From assembly GCF_907164915.1 (NCBI RefSeq), contig NC_061864.1:9555889-9619888 (forward strand): a stretch of 64,000 bases of DNA, read 5' to 3'. The translations under genes and the position numbers were made by a program. Positions 32,649-43,559 of the stretch are shown in pieces (position 1 is the stretch's first letter; every line of letters starts with the position of its first letter). Below the pieces are notes generated by a model that saw only the letters and a list, made by a program, of their open reading frames with translations, had not been told where the DNA came from and ran no database searches. This DNA is from Impatiens glandulifera. Taxonomy: Eukaryota; Streptophyta; Magnoliopsida; Ericales; Balsaminaceae.

Positions 32649-33963
32649 CATACCGGTTCAAATAAACCTAACTTAAACAAACTTCCTATGCAGGAACGAG
32701 GAACCGGACCGGATGAATAAGAAAACCAAGTGAAGTAACCGAACCGGTCAAGCTATCAAACCGATCAAGCACACTTGGAACGTGACTGAACAGAGGAAGG
32801 ATCGGCCAAAGCCTAAAAGCCAAAGCTCAAAAAGCCGATCAATCCACAAGACCGGAAGAAGTCCGGTCACTTCACTATCAAAAGATATTCGGCCAAGTCA
32901 AGCGGCCAACCTAGGCCAAGTCAAGAGGCCGACCTGCACAAGAAGACACTTTGGGTATCTGCTGAGAATGATACCAAAGGAACAGACTGAATACTTCCAT
33001 ATCCATGCAAGTCTGAGGAAAGACTGTAGACTGCAGAAAACAGTACTACCGGATCCTTCTACTTCGGGATAAGCCAGAAAGGAAATCTTCAAAGTACAGA
33101 CAACTGTCCAAGCAGACAGTGCCTACATTGAGTAAAAGACAAACCCAGCAGGTTTGCTTTAACAGACCGGCAGGTCTGAAACAGGATGCCAGGTCTGAGA
33201 TTGACTGTCAGGTCTGAGGAGAAGACCGGCAGGTCTGAGACACTGAATCACTGCACCGCTGACCAGCCAATCAGATTCAAGGAAGTGAAATATGACCGTT
33301 GGCATATTTCACCTATAAAAGGAGGCAGTTGAAGAAGAGTAAATGCAGTTACTAGAGTTACGAAGTGGGACATTAAGTAAGACAAGTGAAGCGTTGAGAG
33401 CATTTACTACAAGTGATAACAGTGTGGTATTCTAAGAAAGCCTAAGTGCTAAATTTTAAGTGTGTGTTACAATTTCGGTGTAAATTGTAAGAGTGTTATC
33501 GAGCAGGAAATAAGTCTCGATCGGATTGTATTTGTATTCCTTAGTGAATATCCTTCTCGCGGTTTCGAGAGGAAGGGGTGACGTAGGAGTTTTATCTCCG
33601 AACATCCATAAAATCTGTTGTGTCATTTACTTTCTGTTGGCTTCTTTACATAACCGACTAATCTAACAACATCATTCAGAACCGAATCTACATTAACCAC
33701 ACCAAGTATCCAGATTGCCGAAACCGACCCACCATCCTTCAAATCTCCATCATCCGAAACCGACTCCGCCTATCATACACGTGTACCGCTTCAACTTGAA
33801 AGCAAACCTCTTCCGCGCTTGAACCTAGTTCAAGGGTTTGTGACAGGTTGTGTAGTATTGAAACCCCGGTGTTAATCTCTAACCGGATTAACCACCACCC
33901 TACGAGTGAGAACCGCTAACCGGTCCAACCCCCGGTCCACCAGCGGCGACCTAGATCCTAACA
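32636..33963 (+). repeat. 3' LTR
   Basis: 1328 bp, same length as the 5' LTR at an offset of 12,647 bp, with no difference noted between them. It ends CTAACA followed by the ATATA target duplication and the remaining TA repeat. Confidence 0.97.
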
Positions 33964-33968
33964 ATATA

Positions 33969-35400
33969 TATATATATATTATTTACTCTTAAACAATTAT
34001 TATATTAACTCTAATGTCAAGAGACCAAATGTTTTATATTTAATTTTAGTAAGAACGACTTAATTAAATTTAGATGAACGTGACTTAAAAAAATCTTTGT
34101 AACTTTATAAATTAAAAAAACAAAAATTGTCATAAGTATTATTGACTTGTATTTAAGGAATAGTTTGATAATTATTTTAACTACTAAGGTAACACAGCAG
34201 TAAAAATCAGCTTAAGAGACAAAAAAGTCACGAGTTTGATTCTATATAGAAAGAACCATGATGGTGTCATGTGAAATATCATGCTAATTCTCTTTGATTC
34301 TAAAATATTTATGAAATAGTTTGTAAATTTTAATAATAATTATATATAAATATCTCATTTTATTGGCAAAATAAATATCTCATTTTATTGGGAAAATATA
34401 ACATATATTTTGTGAGTAATAAATAGATCATCAAGTCATCATATTTATTTTTAAATTTCTAATATTTAATATAAAATATTTAATAGTTAGGTAAGCATAT
34501 GAATTCAAAACTGTTAATTTAGTAGTATTAGAAACTAGTACTTGCAAATTTTGAATTCAAGAATATGTTTTGGGTTTGATTATTTTCTTAAACATTTTGA
34601 CTTAAAATTAAATCACATCATTAATTGTTTTAATTTATTATAAAATTTCAAAATCAGCATCCGTCCATCAAAATCATTTTATGCTACCAATCATGCCCAA
34701 TTGATTAAAGCTAGTATTTACGTATTGATTTAGTGGTAGCTAATTAATATCATCTATATATACACCACATTGCCAACACGTATCATATTCCTTCAGTCTT
34801 TTCTATAAGAATATTAATTAATTATGAGCCTAGCCTAGAGTATGTGCATTTGTGTCTATTTCCTTCTAATAAAAATAGACCAATATTTATTAACACTTTT
34901 ATATATGAGTCTCTATTTTATTTGAAATATGAAATCAATTATTATTATTTATAAATGGTCGGGATGTAAAAACAGTACATGAGTATTCACGACGGAGGTC
35001 ATTCTTGTTCAAGAGGGTTATAACATTCTAGTTACTAGGCTTCACTATTTTTATTAATTAATTAATTTATCTAAAATTATTTAATTTGAATCTAAAAATT
35101 AATTTTTAATTATTTTATAAATTTAATTATTATTATTTTAAAAAATCTTTAATTATTATTAATACATTAATTAATAAATAATTGATAATAATTTAACTTA
35201 TAAGATTATAATAATATATATTTATTTATAATAAACCATATTAAATTTATTTTAATCTCTATTCATATTAAACTGATAAATAATTAGTTTTAAAAAGTTT
35301 TAAATTGATAAAAATCATTAAAATAATATTAAAAAAATCTAAAAATATAATTATATTAATCTAATTAAATTATTTTGAAAACAAAACACAACTAAGGAAG
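33969..35400. other. AT-rich intergenic DNA between two Copia-type insertions
   Basis: No gene seen. A SINE-like head (TTAAGAGACAAAAAAGTCACG at 34212-34232, followed by GTTTGATTC) is related to the one near 18183. The rest is A/T-rich with short reading frames only. Confidence 0.5.
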
Positions 35401-35425
35401 AGATACCACTATTGATCCAAGATGT

Positions 35426-36765
35426 TATTGTTAGGACGAAGTCACTGGTTTTGATAATTTAGTTTTAAACAATCAAAAAGAGAGAAATTATTAGATTAAA
35501 GTTGTTAATTAACTTAATTAGGATAATGAATTAACATTATAAGAGTACAAGGTTTTAAATATTTATTTTAAATAATAAAAAAAGGGGAAATTGTTAAGTT
35601 AACATCTTTGATCAATTTTTAGTGTATAAAGAAAACTAAATTGTGTCATTAATTTTGTAGGATCAAAGTGAAGAAAATCGTAACAGAAAGCTGTCTAGAT
35701 CAAATTCGGTATTTGATCAACTTCGGTATTCTACAAAGATGCGCGTCCGGTATTATATCGAGATCAGTTTTATATCACTTCGGTTTTCTACAAAGATGCG
35801 CGTCCGGTTTTATGTTAAGATCGATTTTATATTGAAATCGGTATTTTATGAGGAGCGCGTCTAATTTTATATGATAACTTCGGTTATATAAGCTTCTGGT
35901 ATTTTACCAGTTTGGTATTATATCAGAATGGTTCCGATTTTTATACAAGTCCGGTTTTATGAAGCATTTTTGGTATTTGATCAAGCATTCGGTATTGGCG
36001 GTCGGTCACCGAAGCTAAGCTAATCTTATAGAAGACTGTCACGCGCCAAAGCAATTCAAATCCCATGTGATGTACGTTTCCAGTACACCACAATCCCATT
36101 AATGATATTCGGCGCACTATGTCATTCCAGTACATCCACGATCAAAGGCGCATATTCTCTGATATACTATTCTGCCTCTGAAGCAAATGTGTCCGTTGAC
36201 TTTTTCCTATTTAAGGAGAAGCTGGAGGACAATTTGCAAGAACTTTTGACACCCGGTCTTTCATCTATTTTGAGCTCTCAATTTTTCATTGCATTCACAA
36301 GTGCTTAAGCTCTCAAATCCTAAAAGCTTTTCAAGTCTGCTAGATTGTAAAATTGTATTACATATTGTTCATTCTGTGTAAGTTTTCAGTATTGTAAGTT
36401 GACAAAATCTGTTTCTGTCAACAAAGTGTTGTGTGCTAGGAGTTCGAAAAAAGACAATGTCTAAGTCCTGGTTGTCCGGTTGGGTTTGTGTACGCGTTGT
36501 AATCAAACTAAATCTTTTAGTGGAATCTTTCTCAAGTTTGAGAAGAAGGGGTGACGTAGGAGAGTTTGTTCCGAACATCCATAAAAATTGTTGTGTCTTG
36601 TGTTCTTTATTTCTTGTATTATCTTATTTCTTATCTGTAGCTTCAAGTCTAAACAAACAGTTCTGCACTTGACTTCGTTTAAGAGTTTGTGAAGACTTGC
36701 GAAAATAGAAACGAATATTAATTTCTAACAGAGTTAATATCAAACGAAGGTTTTCGCGGTTAACA
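35426..36765 (+). mobile_element. 3' end of an older Copia element related to the full-length one
   Basis: The LTR spans 35592 (TGTTAAG) to 36765 (TTAACA), 1174 bp, and is preceded by a polypurine tract (AAAAAAAGGGGAAAT, 35577-35591). It shares with the full-length LTR the block GGGGTGACGTAGGAG and the block CCGAACATCCATAAAA, and a similar terminal segment (TTTGTGA... GTTAAT... TAACA), but is much diverged. A second polypurine-like copy (CAAAAAGAGAGAAAT, 35474-35488) lies about 100 bp upstream, repeating the decoy layout of the young element. No primer site, coding region or 5' LTR remains. The left boundary is approximate. Confidence 0.75.
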
Positions 36766-36769
36766 ATAC

Positions 36770-38150
36770 TTGGTCAACCCTTGTTGACTCATTTCTTTAC
36801 CGTTATCACATTTTATGATTATATATATATTATTATATTTCTTCTCTTATCTCCTCCTTTTTATAATAATTATTTTCTCATAGAAATTAATATTGTAACA
36901 TGGGCAATGAATTTGATTGTCATGAAGGAGAATAATAGAGAGGTATGGTGTTAAGGAGAATAAAAAAAATCCAATAATGACTTTAACACTTAATATTTAT
37001 GAACATCATTACACTTTTAGAAATTGTAAAAAATAATATTTTTTCTTCTTGATAAATCCATGGAGTCATATCAGATTCTACTTAATATTCATATTAAGTG
37101 AAAAACTTGTGCAGACGAGGAATAATAGATCAAACTCTTTGAAGCCACGTCAGCGTCGGTGATTACCGAAAATTTAGTTGGAAGTAAGAACAAGTATATT
37201 TTTGGTATTTTTTAAATACGGGATAAAATATATATTTTCTAAAACTCAAGTGCTGTCTTCATACCTTATTTTATTTTTAATTTTATTCCATTCAAAAATT
37301 TTGTTTTTTTATTTGTGATTGTGTGTAGAAGGGTAAGACAATTGTTGTTGATCAATTCAATATTTCTTCCTTGTGCAAAATGGATTTTTTTTCTCCTTAG
37401 TTTTGGTTTCACAAGCTATTATATTGTGGTTTATTTATTCTACTTTCCCCTTTGACAAGTTATTGTTTCGTTAAGAGTTGGTAGATTTAACTAAAAAAAT
37501 ATATAATACATTCCTTTATAATTTAAATATTCAATACATATATCCATACGAAAGAGGTTATTAAGGACTTGCTTAATGTAAAAGGTTATATGGGTTGGAT
37601 TAAATTATTCAAAAGTAATAATTTATTTAAAAATTAATTATCTATCTTGTTTGAAAATAAATTATTATTATATAATAATTTGTAATGGTTCTCGATATTT
37701 TATAGTTATATAGAATCAAATGACCTGATTTCTGTTCAAATTCTCAAATTAAGCTATTTTGTTTATTTATTCTCAAGTTAATTTAGTTTATTATTTAGTT
37801 TTTTTATTTATTATATTTAAATTCATTATTATATATATTTTTAAATTATTATTTTTTAAATTATTATTTGTATTGTTGACCTATGTAAGGGTTTTTGTTC
37901 TTGTAGAAAATAATGTCGATATCACTCTCCATGTTCACGTATAGTTGATGGTGGTATAATGTGCATGCAATCTTGATTGGGTTCAATACATAAATACATA
38001 TCACAATTTAACATTTTTTGAGATGTGGTAGTATGATTTTCACCCCATACCTAACGTATCATATTTTGAACGACGTTTCCAATAGCATTTGATTGAAAGA
38101 AATATGATAATCTTGTTACCAATGAAAATTTGAGAAAGAAGAAAAATTAA
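36770..38150. other. AT-rich DNA, nothing recognised
   Basis: No coding region, RNA gene or element with definable ends. Reading frames are low-complexity. Confidence 0.5.
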
Positions 38151-38262
38151 CGAGGTCAAAGCAAGCGTATTTGAACCGAAATGGATAACTCTCGAAGGAC
38201 CATCATTTGTGAGAGGTGTGGCCAACAAGATCATACGAGACGTGGCCAACGATGTCTTGAAC
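38151..38262 (+). pseudogene. Relic of a MuDR-type transposase C-terminus (zinc knuckle)
   Basis: In frame from 38151 the translation is RGQSKRI, a stop, then a stretch containing NSRRTIICERCGQQDHTRR. This resembles the PGRPKKKRI and RCGQ.GHNRRTC motifs at the C-terminus of MuDR transposases. Stops and a degenerate last cysteine position show it is dead. It runs into the tandem repeat that starts at 38241. Confidence 0.45.
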
Positions 38263-38330
38263 AAAATCATCAATAATTTAGGGAACGTGGCCAACGATGT
38301 CCTGAACAAAATCGTCAATAATTTAGGGAA
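38241..38330. repeat. Tandem repeat, two 45-bp units
   Basis: Units 38241-38285 and 38286-38330 (CGTGGCCAACGATGTC...AATTTAGGGAA) differ at two positions. The repeat includes part of the transposase relic. Confidence 0.9.
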
Positions 38331-38471
38331 CGATGATTCTAATTGTTTTTATGAATGAATAATTGTTATATTGTTATGGTTAAGATATTTTAAATTTATT
38401 AGTATTTATCAATTATTTATGAGAATGCTAAAGTTAATATTTATTACATTATATAAATAATAATTGAAATG

Positions 38472-38474
<3 letters not shown>

Positions 38475-38522
<48 letters not shown>
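38475..38522. repeat. (TA)n microsatellite
   Basis: Perfect AT/TA run of about 24 units in A/T-rich intergenic DNA. Confidence 0.95.
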
Positions 38523-38527
<5 letters not shown>

Positions 38528-38529
38528 TA

Positions 38530-41070
38530 TAACTAATTAAATTTATAAGAAATAATAATTTAAAATATATATCAAAATATAAATAATGAAATTTATAAAA
38601 ATAATAATTTAAAATATATATAAAAAAATTAATTTATAAAATAATAATTTAAATTTATCAAATTTATTGATAATTTAAATATATATATATATAATAATGA
38701 ATTTAAATGTAATAAATAAAGAAATAAAAATAAAAAATTGAGTTTGAATAAAAAATTAGAGTTAGTTTGGATTTGAATAAATAAAATAGATTAGTTTAAG
38801 AAATTAAACAGAAATCAAGTAATTTTGGGAATTGATTTCGGTTAATTAAGGATGTGACTTAATGAAATAGAGATACTTTTTCAAATTATTGTTTGCAAAT
38901 AACTAAAATATATTATAAAAGTTATATTTAAAATTTTAAATAATTCAATGACATAATTGATGGATTAACCCGATTTAGAATTACGTTTTTCCTCAATTAT
39001 TTTCCTTGTTTTTTTTTCTTGAATTATATTCTCTCTTTTTTTAGAACTTTTTATTGGTACTCATTAGTGAATATATGATTATCTTTAAAATTTGAGATTA
39101 ATTTATTATATATATAAGTAGCTTATTATTAAAGTATTATCACTTCTTCCCTATTGTATTTTTACACATATATTTTATTTTATTTTATTTAAAAAATAAA
39201 AAAATATAATATAAATAATAGTGGTTTAAACATAACGACAAAAACAATACAAAAATATAAGTGTTTACCTAGTCACCAAATACACTCAAAACACAACGAG
39301 ATTAACTATTTGAGTGTAACAATGAAAATATAAACAAAAAATATTCACCAACGAACAAAACATAAAATCTAACATTAACGAGCTCGGATGTCTTTTAAAA
39401 GATTAATTAGTTCACCATCGGCCTGCACCGATTTTTCAGAAGAGATTTCCTATATCGTCAAAATAATAACGTTGTAGAGTAAATATATTGGTCGACCTCG
39501 ATTACTGAATATTCTACGGTTCATTTCGAGCCAATTAGTCCAACAGAAAATAACCGGAATAGGGACTCATCCACTTAATCAATTAAATTGAGCTCATAGT
39601 TTCTATTTATACATTCAAACAATCGTCGATTGACTCAGGCACCACCCACTCAATTCCAATCATATTCTAAAATAGACGCAAAATTGTTGTCACTCATTTA
39701 CACTAAAAAAAACAAGTGTATATATATAATACTTTTTTTAAATACATTTACTCTTAAAATCTCAATTGGTATTGAAGTTTTGATTTTACAATATTTGACC
39801 ATTTTGCTCAACTTTATTTGATTTTGGTTTATATAATTATATATAAATAATTAAAGAAGTCAATTTCTTTTTTAAAGTTTTTGGTTAATGTAATTAATAT
39901 GCATATTTAGATGATTATTTGAGCAAATAATCACAATATTTGTAATATTTAAAATATATTATAAAATTGTAAATGAGTATTTTTGACAATTTACTAGTTG
40001 TTTCTCCTCTTACTATCTCCTAATCCATGAAAATATTTGGTAATTAAACTCACTTGTGACTTGAGAGAAGTTAATTTTTATATGTTTCTTACCGCAATAG
40101 AAGTTTCTAGCTAGTCCATTTTTGTTTCTATAATTGGTTTGTGATATCTAAGTTTAGAAAGAAAAAAAAAATGATAATGATTTAAATAATATAAATTGTT
40201 TAAAGGGTAAATTACATTTTCTATATTTTTATATATATAACTGTCATGTCATATAGTCAGAATTGTTTTTTATTCCAAAAAGATTATCACACAATCTCAC
40301 TTGGATTATTATAAGCTATATATGTATGTTCCTTGCTTCCTTTGCCAAATCCCTTCAGACTCTTGTTTAGCAAAAGAAGATCCCATATATATATAAATAA
40401 ATAAATAAAATAATAAGATATAAAAAAATAAATAAAGTATGGATTAGGTATATAGTTAGAAAATATATACATCTACATGAATAATTAATGCTAATGATAT
40501 AGTAAATAAAATATTAATTAGGACTTAACTAATGGGAGCAAGTCAAACAGCTAGAATTCCTACCAACTCCTCCAATCGGAACAGTGACATTTTCCATCTG
40601 ATAATGACCTTTATTGAGTTTATAATGAAAATGCAAAACCCTAGTATTTAATATTTCATAATCTTGATTATTTATAACTACTTAATTATTTTAATAACTT
40701 ATTGACTATTAATGAACTTGTATATTTAATAGAAAGAGTTGTTAAATTTCATTTAAAAGGAAAATTATAAAATGTATGTTATTAATGAGATACTTGTGCA
40801 TTCATCTAGCTAGACTCTATCAACTTGCAAGAGGGCTGGTACGGTTAGGGGGAAATATATCTTGATATCCAAACTTTAATCCAAATTCAAAATATTAATT
40901 TTAGTTGGTAATCTAAATTCAAAATATTAATTTTAGTTGGTTTTGATTGGGTTTAATTTAGATTCTCAAATTAATAAACTTAATTTAATTCTCTCATATT
41001 AATTTAATATACATTAATCATTTTTTAACTTTAATATATTCTCTTAATTTTTAATAAGTTGATCTTCATT
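38530..41070. other. AT-rich intergenic DNA, nothing recognised
   Basis: No gene or clearly bounded element. Around 40890-40960 a 45-bp segment (AATCTAAATTCAAAATATTAATTTTAGTTGG type) is repeated once in tandem, close to the start of the CACGTTT array. Confidence 0.5.
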
Positions 41071-41077
41071 ATAGTCA

Positions 41078-42050
41078 AACACGTTTTGACATTTTTAACA
41101 CGTTTAACACGGTTTTTACACGTTTAACATGTTTTTCAAATTTTTGGCACGTTTAACACGTTTTGACACATTTAACACATTTTTGACATATTTAACACGT
41201 TTTTAGTATGTTTAACACGTTTTGACATGTTTAACACGTTTAACACATTTTTAGCACATTTAACACGTTTAAACACATTTTTAGCACGTTTAACACATTT
41301 TGACAAATCTAACACGTTTTTGGCATGTTTAACACATTTTAGCACATTTAACACGTTTTGACATGTTTAACACGTTTTTAGCACGTTTAACACGTTTTTG
41401 ACTTATTTAACACGTTTAACATATTTTGGCACATTTAATACATTTTTGACATGTTTAACACGTTTTTGGCACATTTAACACGTTTAGGGCACATTTTTTA
41501 TACGTTTTGGCACATTTAGTACGTTTTGATATGTTTAACACGTTTAACACATTTTGGCACATTTAACACGTTTTGACAAGTTTAACACGTTTTTGACACG
41601 TTTAACATATTTTTAGCATGTTTAACACATTTTTGGCACATTTAACACGTTTTGACATATTTAACACGTTTTGACAACTTTAACACGTTTTTGGCACATT
41701 TAACACATTTTTGACACGTTTAACATGTTTTTCACTTTTGACATGTTTAACACATTTTGGCACATTTTTAACGCGTTTAACACGTTTTAGCATACTTTAA
41801 CACATTTTTGACATGTTTAACATGTTTTTAACACGTTTAACACATTTTTAATAAGTTTAACACGTTTTTAGCATGTTTAACATATTTTTGGCACACTTAA
41901 CATATTTTTGGCACATTTAACATGTTTTTGGCATGTTGAACACGTTTTAGAACGTTTAACACGTTTTGGCACATTTGACATATTTTGGCACATTTAACAC
42001 GTTTTGACCCTTTTAACACACTTGTGACAAATTTAAAATTTTCGATGCGT
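41078..42050 (+). repeat. Degenerate tandem array of TTTAACACGTTTTTGACA-type units (left arm)
   Basis: Nearly 1 kb made of roughly 18-21 bp units of the form TTTAACACGTTTTTGRCACG with many single-base variants (ACGT to ATGT, ATAT or ACAT). The polarity is constant until about 42050, where it flips. The short reading frames it creates (LNMSKRVKHAKNV) are by-products. Confidence 0.9.
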
Positions 42051-42055
42051 TTAAT

Positions 42056-43530
42056 GTCAAAATTGTGTTAAACGTGTCAAAATTTGTCAAACATGCCAAA
42101 ACGTGTTAAATGTGTCAAAACGTGTTAAACGTGAATACATGTCATGAAGTGTGAAAAAATGTTAAACGTATCAAAAATATGTTGAACTTGTCAAAACATG
42201 TTAAACGTGCCAAAAACATGTTAAACATGTTTAAAATGTGTCAAAATGTGTTAAACATGTCAAAAACGTGTTAAATATACCAAAAACGTCTAAAACATGT
42301 TAAACGTATTAAACGTGCCAATATGTGTTTTTGGGGGGGGGAAACGGTTAGAACCATTTCATTAAAATTTCAAAAGTGGGAGGGTTATAAATCAAAGCTA
42401 GACAAACTCTAACTATGATTAAGGATGACAATCAAAAGACCCTAAAAAACTGATTAGTAACATTCAAACATTCTAAAAAAACAGAGATTACAAACATAAA
42501 AGACTACATTCAAACATAATTATCCCAGCATAGCATATGCCATCCGTTTTCATTGAGATTTTTTTCCCCCTTCCTCTTGCGATGAAAGGAGGTTGTATTG
42601 AAGAGGATGATGAGTGTTGTTGTTTCTCATTTTGAATTTTCTTTTTATACGAGCCCGTTCTGATTTGATAGAAAGAATTATTTCTGAGAATTTTAGGGCT
42701 TTTATCTTTGTTATCTTCAACTTGAATTTATGTGTTATTGTCTTCCTTATTTTCGGCTTCAACTTCAGACTTCACATTGGTTTTGGAATCTTCTTTATCA
42801 GCTTTAGAATTTCTGTTTCAGCTTTGAAATTCTGAATATCTTCCTCTTGAGTTTTCTCAACAACAACTTGAGGTTTATCTTCCATTTTCATCTTGATCCT
42901 TCGCATTATAGCAAATTTTATTTTACTTTTTACCTTGATTCCTTTTACTTTCTTTCCTTCATTGTTTTTCTTTTTCCTAGAATTCTTTTTACTTCATTTT
43001 ATATATGTTTGATCTTTGAGTTTAGCCTCCTTTATTTCCTTCTGTGCCAATATGTGTTAAATGTGTCAAAAACGTGTTAAATGTGCCACAAATGTCTTAT
43101 ATTTGTCAAAACGGGTTAAGCGTGACAAAAACGTGTTAAACATGTCAAAATCGTATTAAATGTGTCAAAACATGTTAAACATGTTAAAAATGTGTTAAAC
43201 ACGCTAAAAATGTGAAAATTATGTGAAAAAATGTGTTAAACGTGAGAAAAAATGTGAAAAATATGTTAAACATGTCAAAATGTGTTAAACATGTTAAAAA
43301 CGTGTTAAGTGTGTCAAAAATGTATTAAGCGTGCAAAAATGTATTAAACGTGTCAAAAACGTGTGAAATGATTAAAATAAGTTATACTTATTAAAACTAA
43401 AAAGTATTAAGCGAGTCAAAATAGGTCAAATGAATCAAATATTTGTTAAATGAGTTAAAAACGTATTAAATTAGGTAAAACGAATCAAATAATTGTTAAA
43501 CGGATCAAAATGTGTTAACGGGGACAAAAA
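42056..43530 (-). repeat. Inverted part of the same array (right arm), split by an insertion
   Basis: From about 42056 the units read GTGTTAAACGTGTCAAAA, the reverse complement of the left arm. The arm runs 42056-42314, is broken by the 714-bp insertion at 42330-43043, and continues to about 43530, becoming more divergent (GAATCAAATAATTGTTAAACG). Together with the left arm it forms a long imperfect inverted repeat. Confidence 0.85.
42330..43043 (-). mobile_element. LINE-like or retro-inserted sequence inside the array, with 15-bp target duplication
   Basis: The 714-bp insert is flanked by GTGCCAATATGTGTT at 42315-42329 and 43044-43058. The CAATATG core is not the usual array unit, so this is a good target-site duplication. 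On the minus strand the insert ends with AATTTTAATGAAATGGTTC then TTTCCCCCCCCC and a short A run, reminiscent of a LINE 3' end. Minus-strand reading frames (for example 42550-42762) are Lys-rich and not recognisable, so this is a 5'-truncated, non-functional copy. Confidence 0.55.
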
Positions 43531-43559
43531 CGTATTAAATATTAAACGAGTAAAAAAAC

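Larger units (their letters stand above)
19989..33963 (+). mobile_element. Full-length SIRE/Maximus-type Copia LTR retrotransposon, 13,975 bp
   Basis: Ordered parts: 5' LTR (19989-21316), Met-tRNA primer site, gag, pol with protease-integrase-RT-RNase H order (Copia), three accessory ORFs, polypurine tract, 3' LTR (32636-33963). Both LTRs are 1328 bp, start TGTTAG and end CTAACA; I saw no mismatch reading them side by side, so the insertion is recent. A 5-bp ATATA duplication flanks it (19984-19988, 33964-33968), though in a TA repeat this is weak evidence. Pol motifs ([53 protein letters not shown]) fit the SIRE lineage. The roughly 6 kb between pol and the 3' LTR is unusually long even for SIRE elements, which often carry one env-like ORF there. 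Confidence 0.95.

Noticed and set aside
41172..41354. 60-codon ORF of KCVKHAKNVLNMSK repeats
   Set aside because: By-product of the CACGTTT tandem array.
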